NCBI RefSeq assembly: GCF_015234215.1
Contig: NZ_JADEKP010000001.1
Coordinates: 248,001 to 312,000 of the forward strand
Source of the DNA: Clostridium chrysemydis
GTDB lineage: Bacteria; Bacillota; Clostridia; Clostridiales; Clostridiaceae
Length of the DNA stretch: 64,000 nt
Direction of reading: 5' to 3'
Shown: piece by piece, positions 6,224 through 15,800 of the stretch
Layout: each line of letters starts with the position of its first letter
How positions within the stretch are numbered: the first letter of the stretch is position 1
Position numbers and translations under genes: made by a program
Notes under the pieces: model-generated
Database searches by the model: none
What the model was told of the DNA's origin: nothing
The model's input: the letters and a program-made list of their open reading frames with translations, nothing else

Positions 6224-8554
6224 ATGGCTACTATAAGTAATGCAATCTCATTGCAAGATAAAATGACTCCAGTCTTCAGTAGAATAAATAAAGCTATGAA
6301 TTCAAGTTTAGCTTTATTTGGAAGATTAAATGTATCATCTTCTAAAGGAATTTCTTCAAATGGATTTAATAAAACAAAAAGAAGTATTGATAGTGCTAAT
6401 AATTCACTAGTAAAATTTCAAAGTAATATATCAAAAACTAAACAAGTAACACCTAAGGCAGGCACGAGTTCTCCAAAATCTGCGCCTAAAGAAGAAAAAG
6501 CAGATAGCGGTGGGGGATTTCAAGCACCAGATATTTCAGCATTAACTGGAATGGTTCAAAAGGGTGCGCAATTTGCAACTACTGCAGCAACTTATTTAGA
6601 TTCAATGTCAACAATGCAATCTAGAGTAAGTATGATAAATGATGGAATGCAAACTACAAATGAATTGCAAGATAAAATATTAGCAAGTGCTAATAGGTCT
6701 AGAGCTAGTTATCAAGCTACAGCAGATGCTGTAACTAAATTAAATATGCTAGCTGGAGATCAATTTAAAAGTAATGATGAAGCGATATCATTTGTTGAAA
6801 CATTAAATAAAATGTTTACAATTTCAGGAACATCAGGAGAAGAAGCAACATCAGCTATGACTCAGCTTACACAAGCTATGAGTGCAGGAAAACTCCAAGG
6901 TGATGAGTTTACATCTATGATGGAAAATGCACCTATGCTTGCAAATGCTATAGCAAAATCAATGGGAAAATCAAAAGCAGAATTAAAGAAGCTATCTAGT
7001 GAGGGTGCTATAACATCAGATGTTATTAAAAAAGCTATGACAGAAGCAAGTTCTGGGGTTGAAGAGCAATTTTCTAAAATGCCAATGACATTTGGACAAA
7101 GTATGCAAGTATTAAAGAATAACTTTATGAATGCTATGGAACCAATAGCAGCAAGGTTTAGCCAATTTTTAAATAGCCCTGCAGGGACAGCGTTATTTGA
7201 TGGTATAACAAAAGGACTCCAAGTAGTATCAGCAATTGGTACCTTTGTTATGGAGGCTATAGGTACCGGGATTAATTTTCTACAACAAAATTTGCAAACT
7301 TTAATGCCATATATACAAGCTGTTGGAGTTGCAATGTTAATTGCTGGAGTAATTGCTGCAGGAGCATGGCTGATTGCACAATGGCCATTACTAATGCTTA
7401 TAGGTATATGTATTATAATAGCTAATATATTTAATCTTTTAGGGATAAATATATTATCAGTTGTAGGATTTGTAATTGAAGTATTTAAAGTTTTAGGAAG
7501 TATTATATATCAATTACTTCCAATAATTTTAGCAGTTGGTGCAGCAGCTTTATTATTTTTCTTAATACCATTATTAATGGCATTACCTGCAGCGATAGCA
7601 GATTTATTAATTATGGCAGCTATATGGCTTATGATGAATTGGCCTATTTTACTTGTGGCAGCAGGAATAGTATTACTTATTTACATTTTATCAAGTTTAG
7701 GAGTGTCAGCAGCTGATGTTGTGGGGTTTGTCGTAGGACTTTTTTATGGTTTATTAGCTGTAATTTCTAATATAGGAATAGGTATTGCTAATGCTTTTAT
7801 AGGTGTTACAACGTGTATCTATAACACATTTAATTCAGTAGTTGGAACTGTAAAGGAACTTTTCTATGGTATGGCAGTGTACATTATTGATAAAGTGAGA
7901 GGTATTGCTGAAGTGCTTCAAGGATTAGTAAATTTAATACCAGGTGTTGAAGTAAACATTGTTGGTGATTTAGATAGAGTAAAATCTGGATTAGAGGCAG
8001 CTAAAGAAGAAGCTAAAAAACAACAAGAGCCTAAAGAAGCTAAGTATTATGATTATAAAAATGTTAAGGATGCTTATAACAAAGGATTTGATAAAGGGCA
8101 TGGTTCTATGGATAAACTTGGGAGTGGAGCAGGGAGCTTTGGATCAGGTTTTAAGAATATGTTTAAAATGCCAGAGATGCCTAAAGATTTTGGAAATGAT
8201 AAAGGAATGGGTCTAAATAAACCTAGTGGTAAAAATTTCGGCGGTGGCGTTCCAGCTGGTTTAGGAAAACCTAGCAAGATAAGTAGTAATCCAGGAGATG
8301 GAATGCTTAAGGGTGGTAAATTAGATAAAGTAGGTAAAATTGATAGTGATGTAAAAATAACAGATGAGGATATAAAGATGTTAAAAGATATATCTAAAGC
8401 TGAACTTATAAATAAATACACTACATTAAAACCAAATATGCAAGTACAATTTACAGGGCCAGTAACTGAAACGGCTGACATTAACAAAATAATAGCTGCT
8501 ATAGAAGATATGACTGAGGAAGCTCTTTCAAATACATTGGTAGAGGGGGCATAA
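6224..8554 (+). CDS. Phage tail tape measure protein
   Basis: The 776-residue protein is the longest in the tail operon and follows the chaperone, as expected for the tape measure that fixes tail length and helps DNA entry. Residues about 110-300 form the tape-measure N-terminal domain, with repeated helical patterns such as MTQLTQAMSAGKLQGDEFTS and ENAPMLANAIAKSMG. Residues about 330-540 are a long run of hydrophobic helices. The C-terminal third is Gly/Lys/Pro-rich and low in complexity. AGGAGG lies at the 3' end of the chaperone frame, so the two genes are coupled. The length is at the short end, suggesting a tail of roughly 0.1 micrometre by the usual residue-to-length rule. Confidence 0.92.
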   Translation: MATISNAISLQDKMTPVFSRINKAMNSSLALFGRLNVSSSKGISSNGFNKTKRSIDSANNSLVKFQSNISKTKQVTPKAGTSSPKSAPKEEKADSGGGFQAPDISALTGMVQKGAQFATTAATYLDSMSTMQSRVSMINDGMQTTNELQDKILASANRSRASYQATADAVTKLNMLAGDQFKSNDEAISFVETLNKMFTISGTSGEEATSAMTQLTQAMSAGKLQGDEFTSMMENAPMLANAIAKSMGKSKAELKKLSSEGAITSDVIKKAMTEASSGVEEQFSKMPMTFGQSMQVLKNNFMNAMEPIAARFSQFLNSPAGTALFDGITKGLQVVSAIGTFVMEAIGTGINFLQQNLQTLMPYIQAVGVAMLIAGVIAAGAWLIAQWPLLMLIGICIIIANIFNLLGINILSVVGFVIEVFKVLGSIIYQLLPIILAVGAAALLFFLIPLLMALPAAIADLLIMAAIWLMMNWPILLVAAGIVLLIYILSSLGVSAADVVGFVVGLFYGLLAVISNIGIGIANAFIGVTTCIYNTFNSVVGTVKELFYGMAVYIIDKVRGIAEVLQGLVNLIPGVEVNIVGDLDRVKSGLEAAKEEAKKQQEPKEAKYYDYKNVKDAYNKGFDKGHGSMDKLGSGAGSFGSGFKNMFKMPEMPKDFGNDKGMGLNKPSGKNFGGGVPAGLGKPSKISSNPGDGMLKGGKLDKVGKIDSDVKITDEDIKMLKDISKAELINKYTTLKPNMQVQFTGPVTETADINKIIAAIEDMTEEALSNTLVEGA

Positions 8555-8557
8555 AAT

Positions 8558-9250
8558 ATGGCAATGGGAATTTTTATGGAATATAAGGGGCTGTTAATTC
8601 AGTTCCCTATTAATCCAGAAGAATTAAAATTAAAAATAGAAGGAAATAACGACACAAAAGAAGTTGTAAAATTTGGTGAAATAAATATAGCTAAGGATTG
8701 TAAATTAGCTACAGTAGAATTTGAAAGCTTTTTACCAGAAAAAAATAATTATCCATTTATATTAACAAAGAATCAATTTGAAAAGCCAAAGTTTTATATT
8801 GATTTTATTGAAAGAGTTAGAAAAGATAAAAAGCCTGTACGGCTTATAGTAAGTGACACAAAAATAAATATGCTAGCACTTATAGATAATTTTGAATATA
8901 GTTTTAAAGCAGGCCCTAATGATATTTACTATACTTTAAATTTTACTGAATTTAGAGAAGCTAGAGTAAAAGAAGTAAAAGTATCTAATTATGGAACTAG
9001 ACCTGGTAAATCTACTTCAAAAAATAGAGGTGGTTCTTCAGCTAATAATGTTACATCAGGTTGTACAGTTATTGTTAATGGAAGATTACACAGAGATAGT
9101 TATGGAAGCGGACCTGGAATGACTCTTAGAAATTATAAAGGAAAGATAAACTTTATAAAAAGAGATGGTAGAAAATATCCATACCACGTAACAGATATGC
9201 ACGGCGGATGGATGGGCTGGGTTACGAAGGATTCAGTTAGGGTGATTTAG
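8558..9250 (+). CDS. xkdP: Baseplate/hub assembly protein, XkdP-like, with SH3-like C-terminus
   Basis: The 230-residue protein follows the tape measure in the position of XkdP, a baseplate hub assembly protein that usually ends in a LysM motif. The N-terminal 145 residues match the family (QFPINPEELKLKIEGNN, then a NDIYYTLNFTEFREARV block). Residues about 165-230 lack a clear LysM. They instead contain CTVIVNGRLHRDSYGSGPG and GGWMGWVTKDSVRVI, which read like a bacterial SH3-type beta barrel. A peptidoglycan- or sugar-binding role is an inference. The stop touches the ATG of the next gene after an RBS inside its own 3' end. Confidence 0.78.
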   Translation: MAMGIFMEYKGLLIQFPINPEELKLKIEGNNDTKEVVKFGEINIAKDCKLATVEFESFLPEKNNYPFILTKNQFEKPKFYIDFIERVRKDKKPVRLIVSDTKINMLALIDNFEYSFKAGPNDIYYTLNFTEFREARVKEVKVSNYGTRPGKSTSKNRGGSSANNVTSGCTVIVNGRLHRDSYGSGPGMTLRNYKGKINFIKRDGRKYPYHVTDMHGGWMGWVTKDSVRVI

Positions 9251-10225
9251 ATGAATATAGAGATGGTAATTCAAAATACTAATACAGGTAAAGCTTATGA
9301 AATATCAGATTTAGTTTCAGATATAGAAATTGCACAAGAACTTCAAGATAATCCAGGAAAACTATCCTTTACTTTAAATACTCAAAATAAAAAGGATATA
9401 GTTTCAGAGGGAAGTCCAGTTTCATTAAAAGTAAATAATAATAAAGTGTTTTTCGGATACGTATTTAAAATTGGTATAGATCAAGGCGTAGAATTAAAAA
9501 TAACGGCATACGATCAATTAAGATATTTAAAATATAAAGATACTTATGTTTTTAAAAGTATGACATGCAATCAGATTTTTTCTAAGATATGTAATGATTA
9601 TAATATAAAGCATGAGATAAAGCATACAAGCAGTTATTTATTGCCTCCTAAAATTGAGGACAATAAAAATCTTGCTGAAATGATACAGTACGGATTTGAT
9701 AAAACACTAATTGATACAAAAGAATGGTTTTTTATGAGAGATGATTATGGAGTTTTAAAACATTTAAATGTTTTTGAGGAAAGAACACCATTAGTTATAG
9801 GTGATAGTAGTTTATTAAATGAATTTTCTTATGAATCAAGCATTGATGATGAAACCTATAACCAAGTAAAGCTTATAAAAGAAAACAAAGAAACAAAGAA
9901 AAGGGAAGTTTATATTGTTAAAGATTCAAAGAATATAAATAAGTGGGGAATACTTCAGTATTTTGATAAAGTTGATGAAAAAATGAATGAAGCTCAGATA
10001 AAACAAAGGGCAGATATGTTATTAAAACACTACAATAGGCCGAAAAAAACCTTAAAACTTGAATGTATAGGAGATTTTAGGGTAAAGGCTGGTTGTGGTG
10101 TTGTTTTACTTATTGAGGATTTAAAAGATAGTGCACCGTATAATAAATACGTCATTGTAAAATCTGTAACTCATAAAATTGAAAATAATATGCACAGTAT
10201 GAGCTTAGAAGTGGAGGTGATATAA
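9251..10225 (+). CDS. xkdQ: Baseplate hub protein (XkdQ-like)
   Basis: The 324-residue protein fits the XkdQ/YqbQ hub family, related to the T4 gp27/lambda-type hub. Typical segments are ISDLVSDIEIAQELQDNPGK near the N-terminus, the FGYVFKIGIDQGVELKITAYDQ-like beta hairpins and KYKDTYVFKSMTCNQIFSKI. Hub trimers sit at the tip of the tube and link it to the baseplate. It begins one base after the XkdP-like stop and ends three bases before the DUF2577 gene. Length is normal. Confidence 0.87.
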   Translation: MNIEMVIQNTNTGKAYEISDLVSDIEIAQELQDNPGKLSFTLNTQNKKDIVSEGSPVSLKVNNNKVFFGYVFKIGIDQGVELKITAYDQLRYLKYKDTYVFKSMTCNQIFSKICNDYNIKHEIKHTSSYLLPPKIEDNKNLAEMIQYGFDKTLIDTKEWFFMRDDYGVLKHLNVFEERTPLVIGDSSLLNEFSYESSIDDETYNQVKLIKENKETKKREVYIVKDSKNINKWGILQYFDKVDEKMNEAQIKQRADMLLKHYNRPKKTLKLECIGDFRVKAGCGVVLLIEDLKDSAPYNKYVIVKSVTHKIENNMHSMSLEVEVI

Positions 10226-10227
10226 CT

Positions 10228-10539
10228 ATGGCTGGAGAAAAATTAGTTAAACTTATGAGAAAAAGTGCTGCAAATGCAATACCAAGAAATACATTAACAG
10301 ATATTGTTCCAGGTCAAGTAGTAAAAGTAGATCCTATAAGAATACTCATTGAAAACAAATTTGAAGTAGATGAAGATTTCTTAATATTCTCACCTTTTTG
10401 TAAAGAATTTAAGACAGAAGATGGATTAAAGTTATTCGATAAATTAAAAGTTGGAGAAAAGGTTCTACTTTTAAGAATATCATCAGGTCAACAGTTTTAT
10501 GTTATGGATAGGGGGGATAAAAATGATTCCAGAAGTTAA
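10228..10539 (+). CDS. xkdR: DUF2577 baseplate protein (XkdR-like)
   Basis: The 103-residue protein has the short OB/beta architecture of DUF2577: a helix (GEKLVKLMRKSAANAI), then GQVVKVDPIRILIENKFEV and a C-terminal GEKVLLLRISSGQQFYVMDR. It lies between the hub and DUF2634 genes, as in PBSX. It is thought to be a baseplate spike-adjacent component, but its exact role is not settled. A GGAGGTGAT site precedes the ATG. Its 3' end overlaps the next gene by 17 bases. Confidence 0.85.
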   Translation: MAGEKLVKLMRKSAANAIPRNTLTDIVPGQVVKVDPIRILIENKFEVDEDFLIFSPFCKEFKTEDGLKLFDKLKVGEKVLLLRISSGQQFYVMDRGDKNDSRS

Positions 10540-10924
10540 CTTAATAGTTAGTGAAGTAGATGAAGTTTACTCTCCTAGCAAAACATATTGTTTAGATTTA
10601 TTTAATGGAAGAATATTAAATAAAATAGATGAAATTGAAGCTATGAAGCAAGCTATTTTAAAAGTATTACAAACTGAAAGGTTTGAAAATGTAATATATG
10701 ACGATGAGTATGGTGTTGAAATAAAAAGATTTATTGGAAAGTCTAAAGATTTTGTTATTTCAGATTTGGAAAGAACAATAAAGGAAGCTATAGAAGTTGA
10801 TGATAGAGTCTTAGGAATTACTGATTTTAATATTGTAAATGACTCTAAAAGTATACTCAAGGTATCTTTTACTGTAGATAGTGTATATGGAGATTTTGAT
10901 GTAGAAAGTGAGGTAGAAGTATGA
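10523..10924 (+). CDS. xkdS: DUF2634 baseplate wedge protein (XkdS-like)
   Basis: The 133-residue protein matches XkdS/DUF2634, the gp25-like lysozyme-fold wedge subunit. Typical pieces are KTYCLDLFNGRILNKIDEIE, EAMKQAILKVLQTERF and YDDEYGVEIKRFIGK. The wedge links hub to baseplate J. The start is set at ATG 10523 because a GGGGGG-rich ribosome site lies at 10511-10516, while the upstream in-frame ATG at 10499 has none. The last four bases overlap the next gene (ATGA). Confidence 0.87.
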   Translation: MIPEVNLIVSEVDEVYSPSKTYCLDLFNGRILNKIDEIEAMKQAILKVLQTERFENVIYDDEYGVEIKRFIGKSKDFVISDLERTIKEAIEVDDRVLGITDFNIVNDSKSILKVSFTVDSVYGDFDVESEVEV

Positions 10925-12048
10925 TTGGACAAGAGTTAGAAAAATATTCTTTTGAATATTTAATTAAAAAGGCATTAGATAATGTGCCAGATGATATTGA
11001 TAAAAGACAAGGTTCTATTATATATGATGCAATAGCACCAGCTTGCTATCAATTAGCAGATATATATATGGAATTAAAGGGAGTTTTATTAAAATCATTT
11101 ATAACAACAACTTATGGTGAATATTTAGATAATAAAGTTATAGAACAAGGTTTACAAAGATATAAAGCAACTTATGCTAAGAAAAAATGTATTTTTACAT
11201 TTAAAGAAAATACATCAAAAAATATCCCACTTGGATCCATGTTTTCTACTATAAATGAAGAAACACCATTACTTTATAAGGCAGTTGAAAAATTATCAGA
11301 AAGTGAATATGTTTTAAAATGCGAAAGTATAGGAACTATAGGAAATGGATATATAGGCGATTTACTTCCAGTTACACATCTTCAAAATATAGAATCTGCA
11401 AAGATAACTTCATTAATTGAAGCTGCAAGAGATGAAGAAACAGATGAAGAATTAAGAAATAGATTTTTACTTGAAGTTAACCAAAAGCCTTTTGGTGGAA
11501 ATGTAGCTCAATATGATAAAGAACTTAGATTATTAGATGGAGTGGGTGAAGTTCAAGTATATCCTACATGGAATGGTGGGGGAACAGTAAAATGTTCTAT
11601 AGTTGATACTGAATACAATCCAGTTTCAAGTGATGTTATAGATAAGGTTAAATCTGAAATAGATCCTAAGGGAATAGAAGGTAATGGACTTGGAATAGCA
11701 CCAATTGGACATGTTGTAACAATTACAACGCCTAGTGTTGTAGAAGTTAATATTGAAGCTAAAATTCAGTTGCTAACTGGATATATAATAGATCAATTAA
11801 GAGATAGCATAAATAAATCTATTGAAGAATATTTAAAAACACTAAAAAAACAGTGGGGTATATCAGATGATTTTAATAGATATGAATTAACAGTCTATAG
11901 ATCACAAATAACTATGGCTATATTAAGAATTATTGGTGTAGCAAACGTTACTGACGTAAAGATAAATGGTTTAGATAAGGATTTAATATTAAATGAAAAT
12001 GCAGAAATTCAAGAGCTTCCTCACTTAAATGAGGTGAAGCTAATTTGA
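10921..12048 (+). CDS. xkdT: Baseplate J/gp47-like protein
   Basis: The 375-residue protein is a Baseplate_J family member. Seen in sequence are DDIDKRQGSIIYDAIAPACY, the block TTYGEYLDNKVIEQGLQRYK, then ARDEETDEELRNRFLLEV and GGNVAQYDKELRLLDGVGEV, all characteristic in this order. It forms the wedge arms that connect the hub with tail fibres. The start overlaps the preceding gene by four bases and the stop overlaps the next start. Length is normal. Confidence 0.95.
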   Translation: MIGQELEKYSFEYLIKKALDNVPDDIDKRQGSIIYDAIAPACYQLADIYMELKGVLLKSFITTTYGEYLDNKVIEQGLQRYKATYAKKKCIFTFKENTSKNIPLGSMFSTINEETPLLYKAVEKLSESEYVLKCESIGTIGNGYIGDLLPVTHLQNIESAKITSLIEAARDEETDEELRNRFLLEVNQKPFGGNVAQYDKELRLLDGVGEVQVYPTWNGGGTVKCSIVDTEYNPVSSDVIDKVKSEIDPKGIEGNGLGIAPIGHVVTITTPSVVEVNIEAKIQLLTGYIIDQLRDSINKSIEEYLKTLKKQWGISDDFNRYELTVYRSQITMAILRIIGVANVTDVKINGLDKDLILNENAEIQELPHLNEVKLI

Positions 12049-12926
12049 TTAATATAAAAAAATACTTTCCAGATATTTATGAAAATATATTAGAAATAGA
12101 TCTCTTAAGTGATACTTTAGATAAATCATTTAATAATTTAGATAACGAGTTTTTAAAGGCTATATTAAATAGTTTCGTAATTACGGCTGATGTAAATATG
12201 CTAAAAGAATACGAAGCAATACTTAAAATAAACGATACAGAATTAAAAGATATAGAATTTAGAAGACAAAGAATATTAAATAGACTAGCTATGAATGTCC
12301 CATATACTATAAAAGCTTTAAAAAATAAATTAAATGATATTATAGGTGAAAATAATTATAAAGTTTATGTAGATAATGAAAATTACACTTTATATTTAGA
12401 ATCTAAAATATTATCTCAAGATTGGTTTACAGAAACATATATTACGGTAAATAAAATGAAACCTGCAAATATAGTTTTTATAAATAAACCTTTTATGCAA
12501 AGTAAAATCCTTATAAATGAAGAAGTTACATTAGCACAAAGAGAATATAACTATAAGTTAGGTATATGGCAATTAGGTGTAAAGCCATTTAAATCATTAC
12601 GTCAGAAAGGGGTTGTAAAGATGAAAGAAGAATCTTCTGTTTCAAAATATTTTTTAGATCAACTAAGAGATTTTTCTTTAGATAAAGTTGGTTATATAAA
12701 AGTAAATGACACTAAAAAGTTAACTGATTTTATAACAAAGAATATAGTTGATGGAAAATTAATATTAGAATATGCATTTTTAAAGGAATATGGAATTAGT
12801 GAGATAACTAAAATTGATGTTTACACAGTTAACAATGAAAAGTTAACTAGTATAAATCTTTACGTTCCTATAATTGAAGATATAGAGTTAAAACATGCAA
12901 TTTCAATAGAGGAGGGAGTAGTTTAA
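12045..12926 (+). CDS. YmfQ-type tail protein with C-terminal extension
   Basis: Residues 1 to about 190 match the YmfQ/DUF2313 tail protein family that follows baseplate J. Seen are PDIYENILEIDLLSDTLDKS and FRRQRILNRLAMNVPYTIKA. The family normally ends near residue 190. Here another 100 residues follow, starting at an internal ATG (12621) with a purine-rich AGAAAGGGG site 8-17 bases before it. The extension contains beta-rich sequence such as TKIDVYTVNNEKLTSINLYV. It may be a fused fibre-adaptor domain or a separately started protein. The start is TTG 12045 with GAGGTG upstream, overlapping the previous stop. Confidence 0.78.
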   Translation: MINIKKYFPDIYENILEIDLLSDTLDKSFNNLDNEFLKAILNSFVITADVNMLKEYEAILKINDTELKDIEFRRQRILNRLAMNVPYTIKALKNKLNDIIGENNYKVYVDNENYTLYLESKILSQDWFTETYITVNKMKPANIVFINKPFMQSKILINEEVTLAQREYNYKLGIWQLGVKPFKSLRQKGVVKMKEESSVSKYFLDQLRDFSLDKVGYIKVNDTKKLTDFITKNIVDGKLILEYAFLKEYGISEITKIDVYTVNNEKLTSINLYVPIIEDIELKHAISIEEGVV

Positions 12927-15370
12927 TGGATAAGTTTAAAACTAACTGGCAATTGACTGAAACAGTTAAACCAGAAGATTTTAACAGAATAGAAGGAAAT
13001 ATAAAAGAAAATGATACAGAACTAAGCAAACTGGAAGAAAATGTAAGTTTAGAATTAAATAAAAGGGATAAAGAAATAAATAAAAAGTCACAAAAATCGG
13101 ATGTTATTCTAAAAGTAGAAATACCAAATGATAGGGATTGTAATTCATTTAAAAGTTTAAATTCTTTTTGTGCATTTGACACTGGAATTGGTGATTTTAA
13201 GAATACTCCAGAGGGAACACTACCTATAGGGAGTTCTAAAGTATTCATTATAACTAATAGAGGATATTCTAATGGGAGAATACAGCAAGAATTTACTTAT
13301 TTATATCCAAAGGAAAGAGTAACTAAGTGGGTAAGAAATTATGATTCAGAAGAAAATGAAAAATGGGGCAAATGGTATAAGATTTATGACGAATCTAATA
13401 AGCCAACAGCAGATGATTTAGGTGTTTCTCCTAACAATCATAATCATGATTCAGATTATGTAAGAAAACGTGCAACTAGAATAGTAGGCAAAGATTTAAA
13501 TGAAATAATAGATGGCGGATATTATGCAATAGTTCAACATGAAAAAGCTTGTCCTAATATTCCAGTAGGAAGTGACGGATATTTAATGGTAATACCATGG
13601 AGTGGTGGACAGTGGTGTACTCAAATATTCATAAACGATATTGAGGGAGACATGCATATAAGAACCAATAATATTTCTTCAAATGGTATGTCATGGAGTA
13701 AATGGGCAAAAGTTTATGATACAAATAATAAACCAACACCAGGTGAAATTGGAGCTTATTCTAAAGATGAAACAGATAATAAATTTAAGGTTAAAGATGC
13801 TACAGTATTTACTTTACAAGATTCATATGTTGCAGTTAGAACATCAAATAGAAAACCAAATCAATACTATGAGTTTTGGGATACTAATTCTGGATGGGCA
13901 GATTTAAAATGCAATGATGTTTTTGTAGGACAAGGAAGAAATAAAGTATATCATTCAGGTAATAAACCTACCCCATCAGATATAGGAGCAGTATCTAAAA
14001 CGGGTGACAATATTAGTGGAACATTAAAGTTTAAATCAGCAGGAAATGAAATAGAAATATTTAATAGTGGAGCTACTCCACATGCAAGAGGAGTTGTATA
14101 TAAAAATGATTCCAATGTAATAACAGGTATGGTTGGATCATTATTAAATGGACAAAATTCGGAAAAAATGTTTATTGGTAATACTTCTGAGCCTTGGAGT
14201 GGAGTTAATTCATTAACAGTAGACAAGGGTGGATGCTACTATAATAATCAAAAAATATACCATAAAGGAAATAAGCCAACACCAGGAGAGATAGGAGCTG
14301 TGTCAACATCTGATATATCTCAAGAAATAGTTACAAACAAAGTTGTTCAAAGAGATAGTAATGGCGATATTAAAGGTAGATTATTAAGATCAACCTATCA
14401 AGATGAAAGTTATGTAAAAGGTGCAATAGCATTTAGGACTAATAATTCTGATGATAATTATACTAGGTACTGTAATAATCCGACAGCATTAAAACAATGG
14501 TTAGGGTTTGGACAGTGGGATTTTAATACAAGAGATTTGAAGGTTCATAACAAGAGAGCCATGGTAGGGTTAGATAATAATGATGGAAATAAATTATGCA
14601 TAAACTACAATGAAGATTTTGAGAATGTAGATATTTCTGGTAAGATAACTCTTGGTGGTATGAGGGTTGGGAATGGATATGAAAATGGATATAGAAAATC
14701 AATTCCTGTAGTTGCGGTAGATGGTGTAATGGAAGTTGGTAGGTTTATTGATTTTCATTCTACCACAAAAGAAAAAGATTATGATGTAAGGATGGAATGT
14801 GCAGGTCCGAATGATTTAAGAACTAGTGGCTCTTTTTCTGCTGTTGGAGGAGATATATATGCATATAAGGGCGGTAGTGGAAATACAAAGGCGGCTATAT
14901 TAGGAACCGGGGATATGGACATATTCGTTTGTAATCTCAAAAGCAAAAAATATTTACAGTTGAAAGATGATGGAAGATTATGTTATTCTGACATTAAAAT
15001 ACAATTGGAACCTAACCAAGGTACTCTATGGAGCGGAGTACAATATATGGGTAGTGGTCAAAGTGCATGGCCAAGTAGACACTTAATGGATTGTCAAAAT
15101 GGCTGGATATTAGTTTGGTCAGATTATGATCAAGGACCAAATAATGCAAATGATTATAACTGGTGTTATTCTTATATTCCTAAAAATAGCCCGGCTAATG
15201 GTAAAGCACAAAATCAATTTTTCCAAGTATCAACTAATGAAAATGGAGATATGACAGTGAAAGGATTAATTATATATAACAATAGAATTGATGGAGTAGA
15301 TCCAACAGGAAATGCTCAAAGTAGTGGCAAATGGCATGATGTCGTTTTAAGATATGTATTAGAATATTAA
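12926..15370 (+). CDS. Phage tail fibre / collar-type receptor-binding protein
   Basis: The 814-residue protein begins with FKTNWQLTETVKPEDFNRIE, the usual start of clostridial and bacillar fibre proteins that dock on the baseplate. A short coiled coil follows. At least four degenerate repeats around NKPTPGEIGA punctuate the chain, near nucleotides 13397, 13727, 13961 and 14269. The spacers contain pyocin-knob-like YYAIVQHEKA and Trp-rich segments (WSKWAKVYD). The C-terminal 250 residues differ in texture, with many Asn/Gly/Asp, and probably form the receptor-binding head. No intramolecular chaperone motif was recognised. It starts in an overlap with the preceding stop. Confidence 0.85.
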   Translation: MDKFKTNWQLTETVKPEDFNRIEGNIKENDTELSKLEENVSLELNKRDKEINKKSQKSDVILKVEIPNDRDCNSFKSLNSFCAFDTGIGDFKNTPEGTLPIGSSKVFIITNRGYSNGRIQQEFTYLYPKERVTKWVRNYDSEENEKWGKWYKIYDESNKPTADDLGVSPNNHNHDSDYVRKRATRIVGKDLNEIIDGGYYAIVQHEKACPNIPVGSDGYLMVIPWSGGQWCTQIFINDIEGDMHIRTNNISSNGMSWSKWAKVYDTNNKPTPGEIGAYSKDETDNKFKVKDATVFTLQDSYVAVRTSNRKPNQYYEFWDTNSGWADLKCNDVFVGQGRNKVYHSGNKPTPSDIGAVSKTGDNISGTLKFKSAGNEIEIFNSGATPHARGVVYKNDSNVITGMVGSLLNGQNSEKMFIGNTSEPWSGVNSLTVDKGGCYYNNQKIYHKGNKPTPGEIGAVSTSDISQEIVTNKVVQRDSNGDIKGRLLRSTYQDESYVKGAIAFRTNNSDDNYTRYCNNPTALKQWLGFGQWDFNTRDLKVHNKRAMVGLDNNDGNKLCINYNEDFENVDISGKITLGGMRVGNGYENGYRKSIPVVAVDGVMEVGRFIDFHSTTKEKDYDVRMECAGPNDLRTSGSFSAVGGDIYAYKGGSGNTKAAILGTGDMDIFVCNLKSKKYLQLKDDGRLCYSDIKIQLEPNQGTLWSGVQYMGSGQSAWPSRHLMDCQNGWILVWSDYDQGPNNANDYNWCYSYIPKNSPANGKAQNQFFQVSTNENGDMTVKGLIIYNNRIDGVDPTGNAQSSGKWHDVVLRYVLEY

Positions 15371-15385
15371 AAAGAAGGTGATTTA

Positions 15386-15799
15386 ATGATTTATTATGTT
15401 CAGATTGAAAAAGATACTAATAAGGTAGTTGGTTATTCATCTAGTAAGATGTATGAAGAAGATTTAGAGTTTGAGGATGAACTTTTGGATGAGAGATTCA
15501 AAGGTAGTCCTTTTTTTTATATATATAATGTAGAGAAGAAAACTTTAGACTATAGTGAAGATTTATATAATGAATACTTAAAAAAGAAAAATGAAGCATC
15601 AAAAAATCCAGAGGATACATTATTTAAAGAAGTAGCAAATTCAAAAGTTGCATTAATGCAGCAACAAAATATAAATAAAACTATTTTACAGGAGGCTGCA
15701 AAAAGTAAAGTAGAAGCTATAAATCAACATGAGATTAATAAAAGTTTACTTAAGGAAATAGCAGATTTAAAAATTAATTTAATGAAAGGTGGTAACTAG
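15386..15799 (+). CDS. Hypothetical phage tail-associated coiled-coil protein
   Basis: The 137-residue protein has a beta-rich N-terminus (MIYYVQIEKDTNKVVGYSSS) and a C-terminal helix with an internal duplication: NSKVALMQQQNINKTILQEA is followed by KSKVEAINQHEINKSLLKEI. Its place between the fibre and XkdX genes is where small fibre-assembly or tail-accessory proteins are often found. I do not recognise a named family for the N-terminal part. A GAAGGTG site precedes the ATG. Confidence 0.75.
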   Translation: MIYYVQIEKDTNKVVGYSSSKMYEEDLEFEDELLDERFKGSPFFYIYNVEKKTLDYSEDLYNEYLKKKNEASKNPEDTLFKEVANSKVALMQQQNINKTILQEAAKSKVEAINQHEINKSLLKEIADLKINLMKGGN

Positions 15800-15800
15800 T

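Noticed and set aside
8074-8487. Reverse ORF opposite the tape measure C-terminus
   Set aside because: A Pro/Leu/Ser-rich shadow of the Gly/Lys-rich tape-measure tail.
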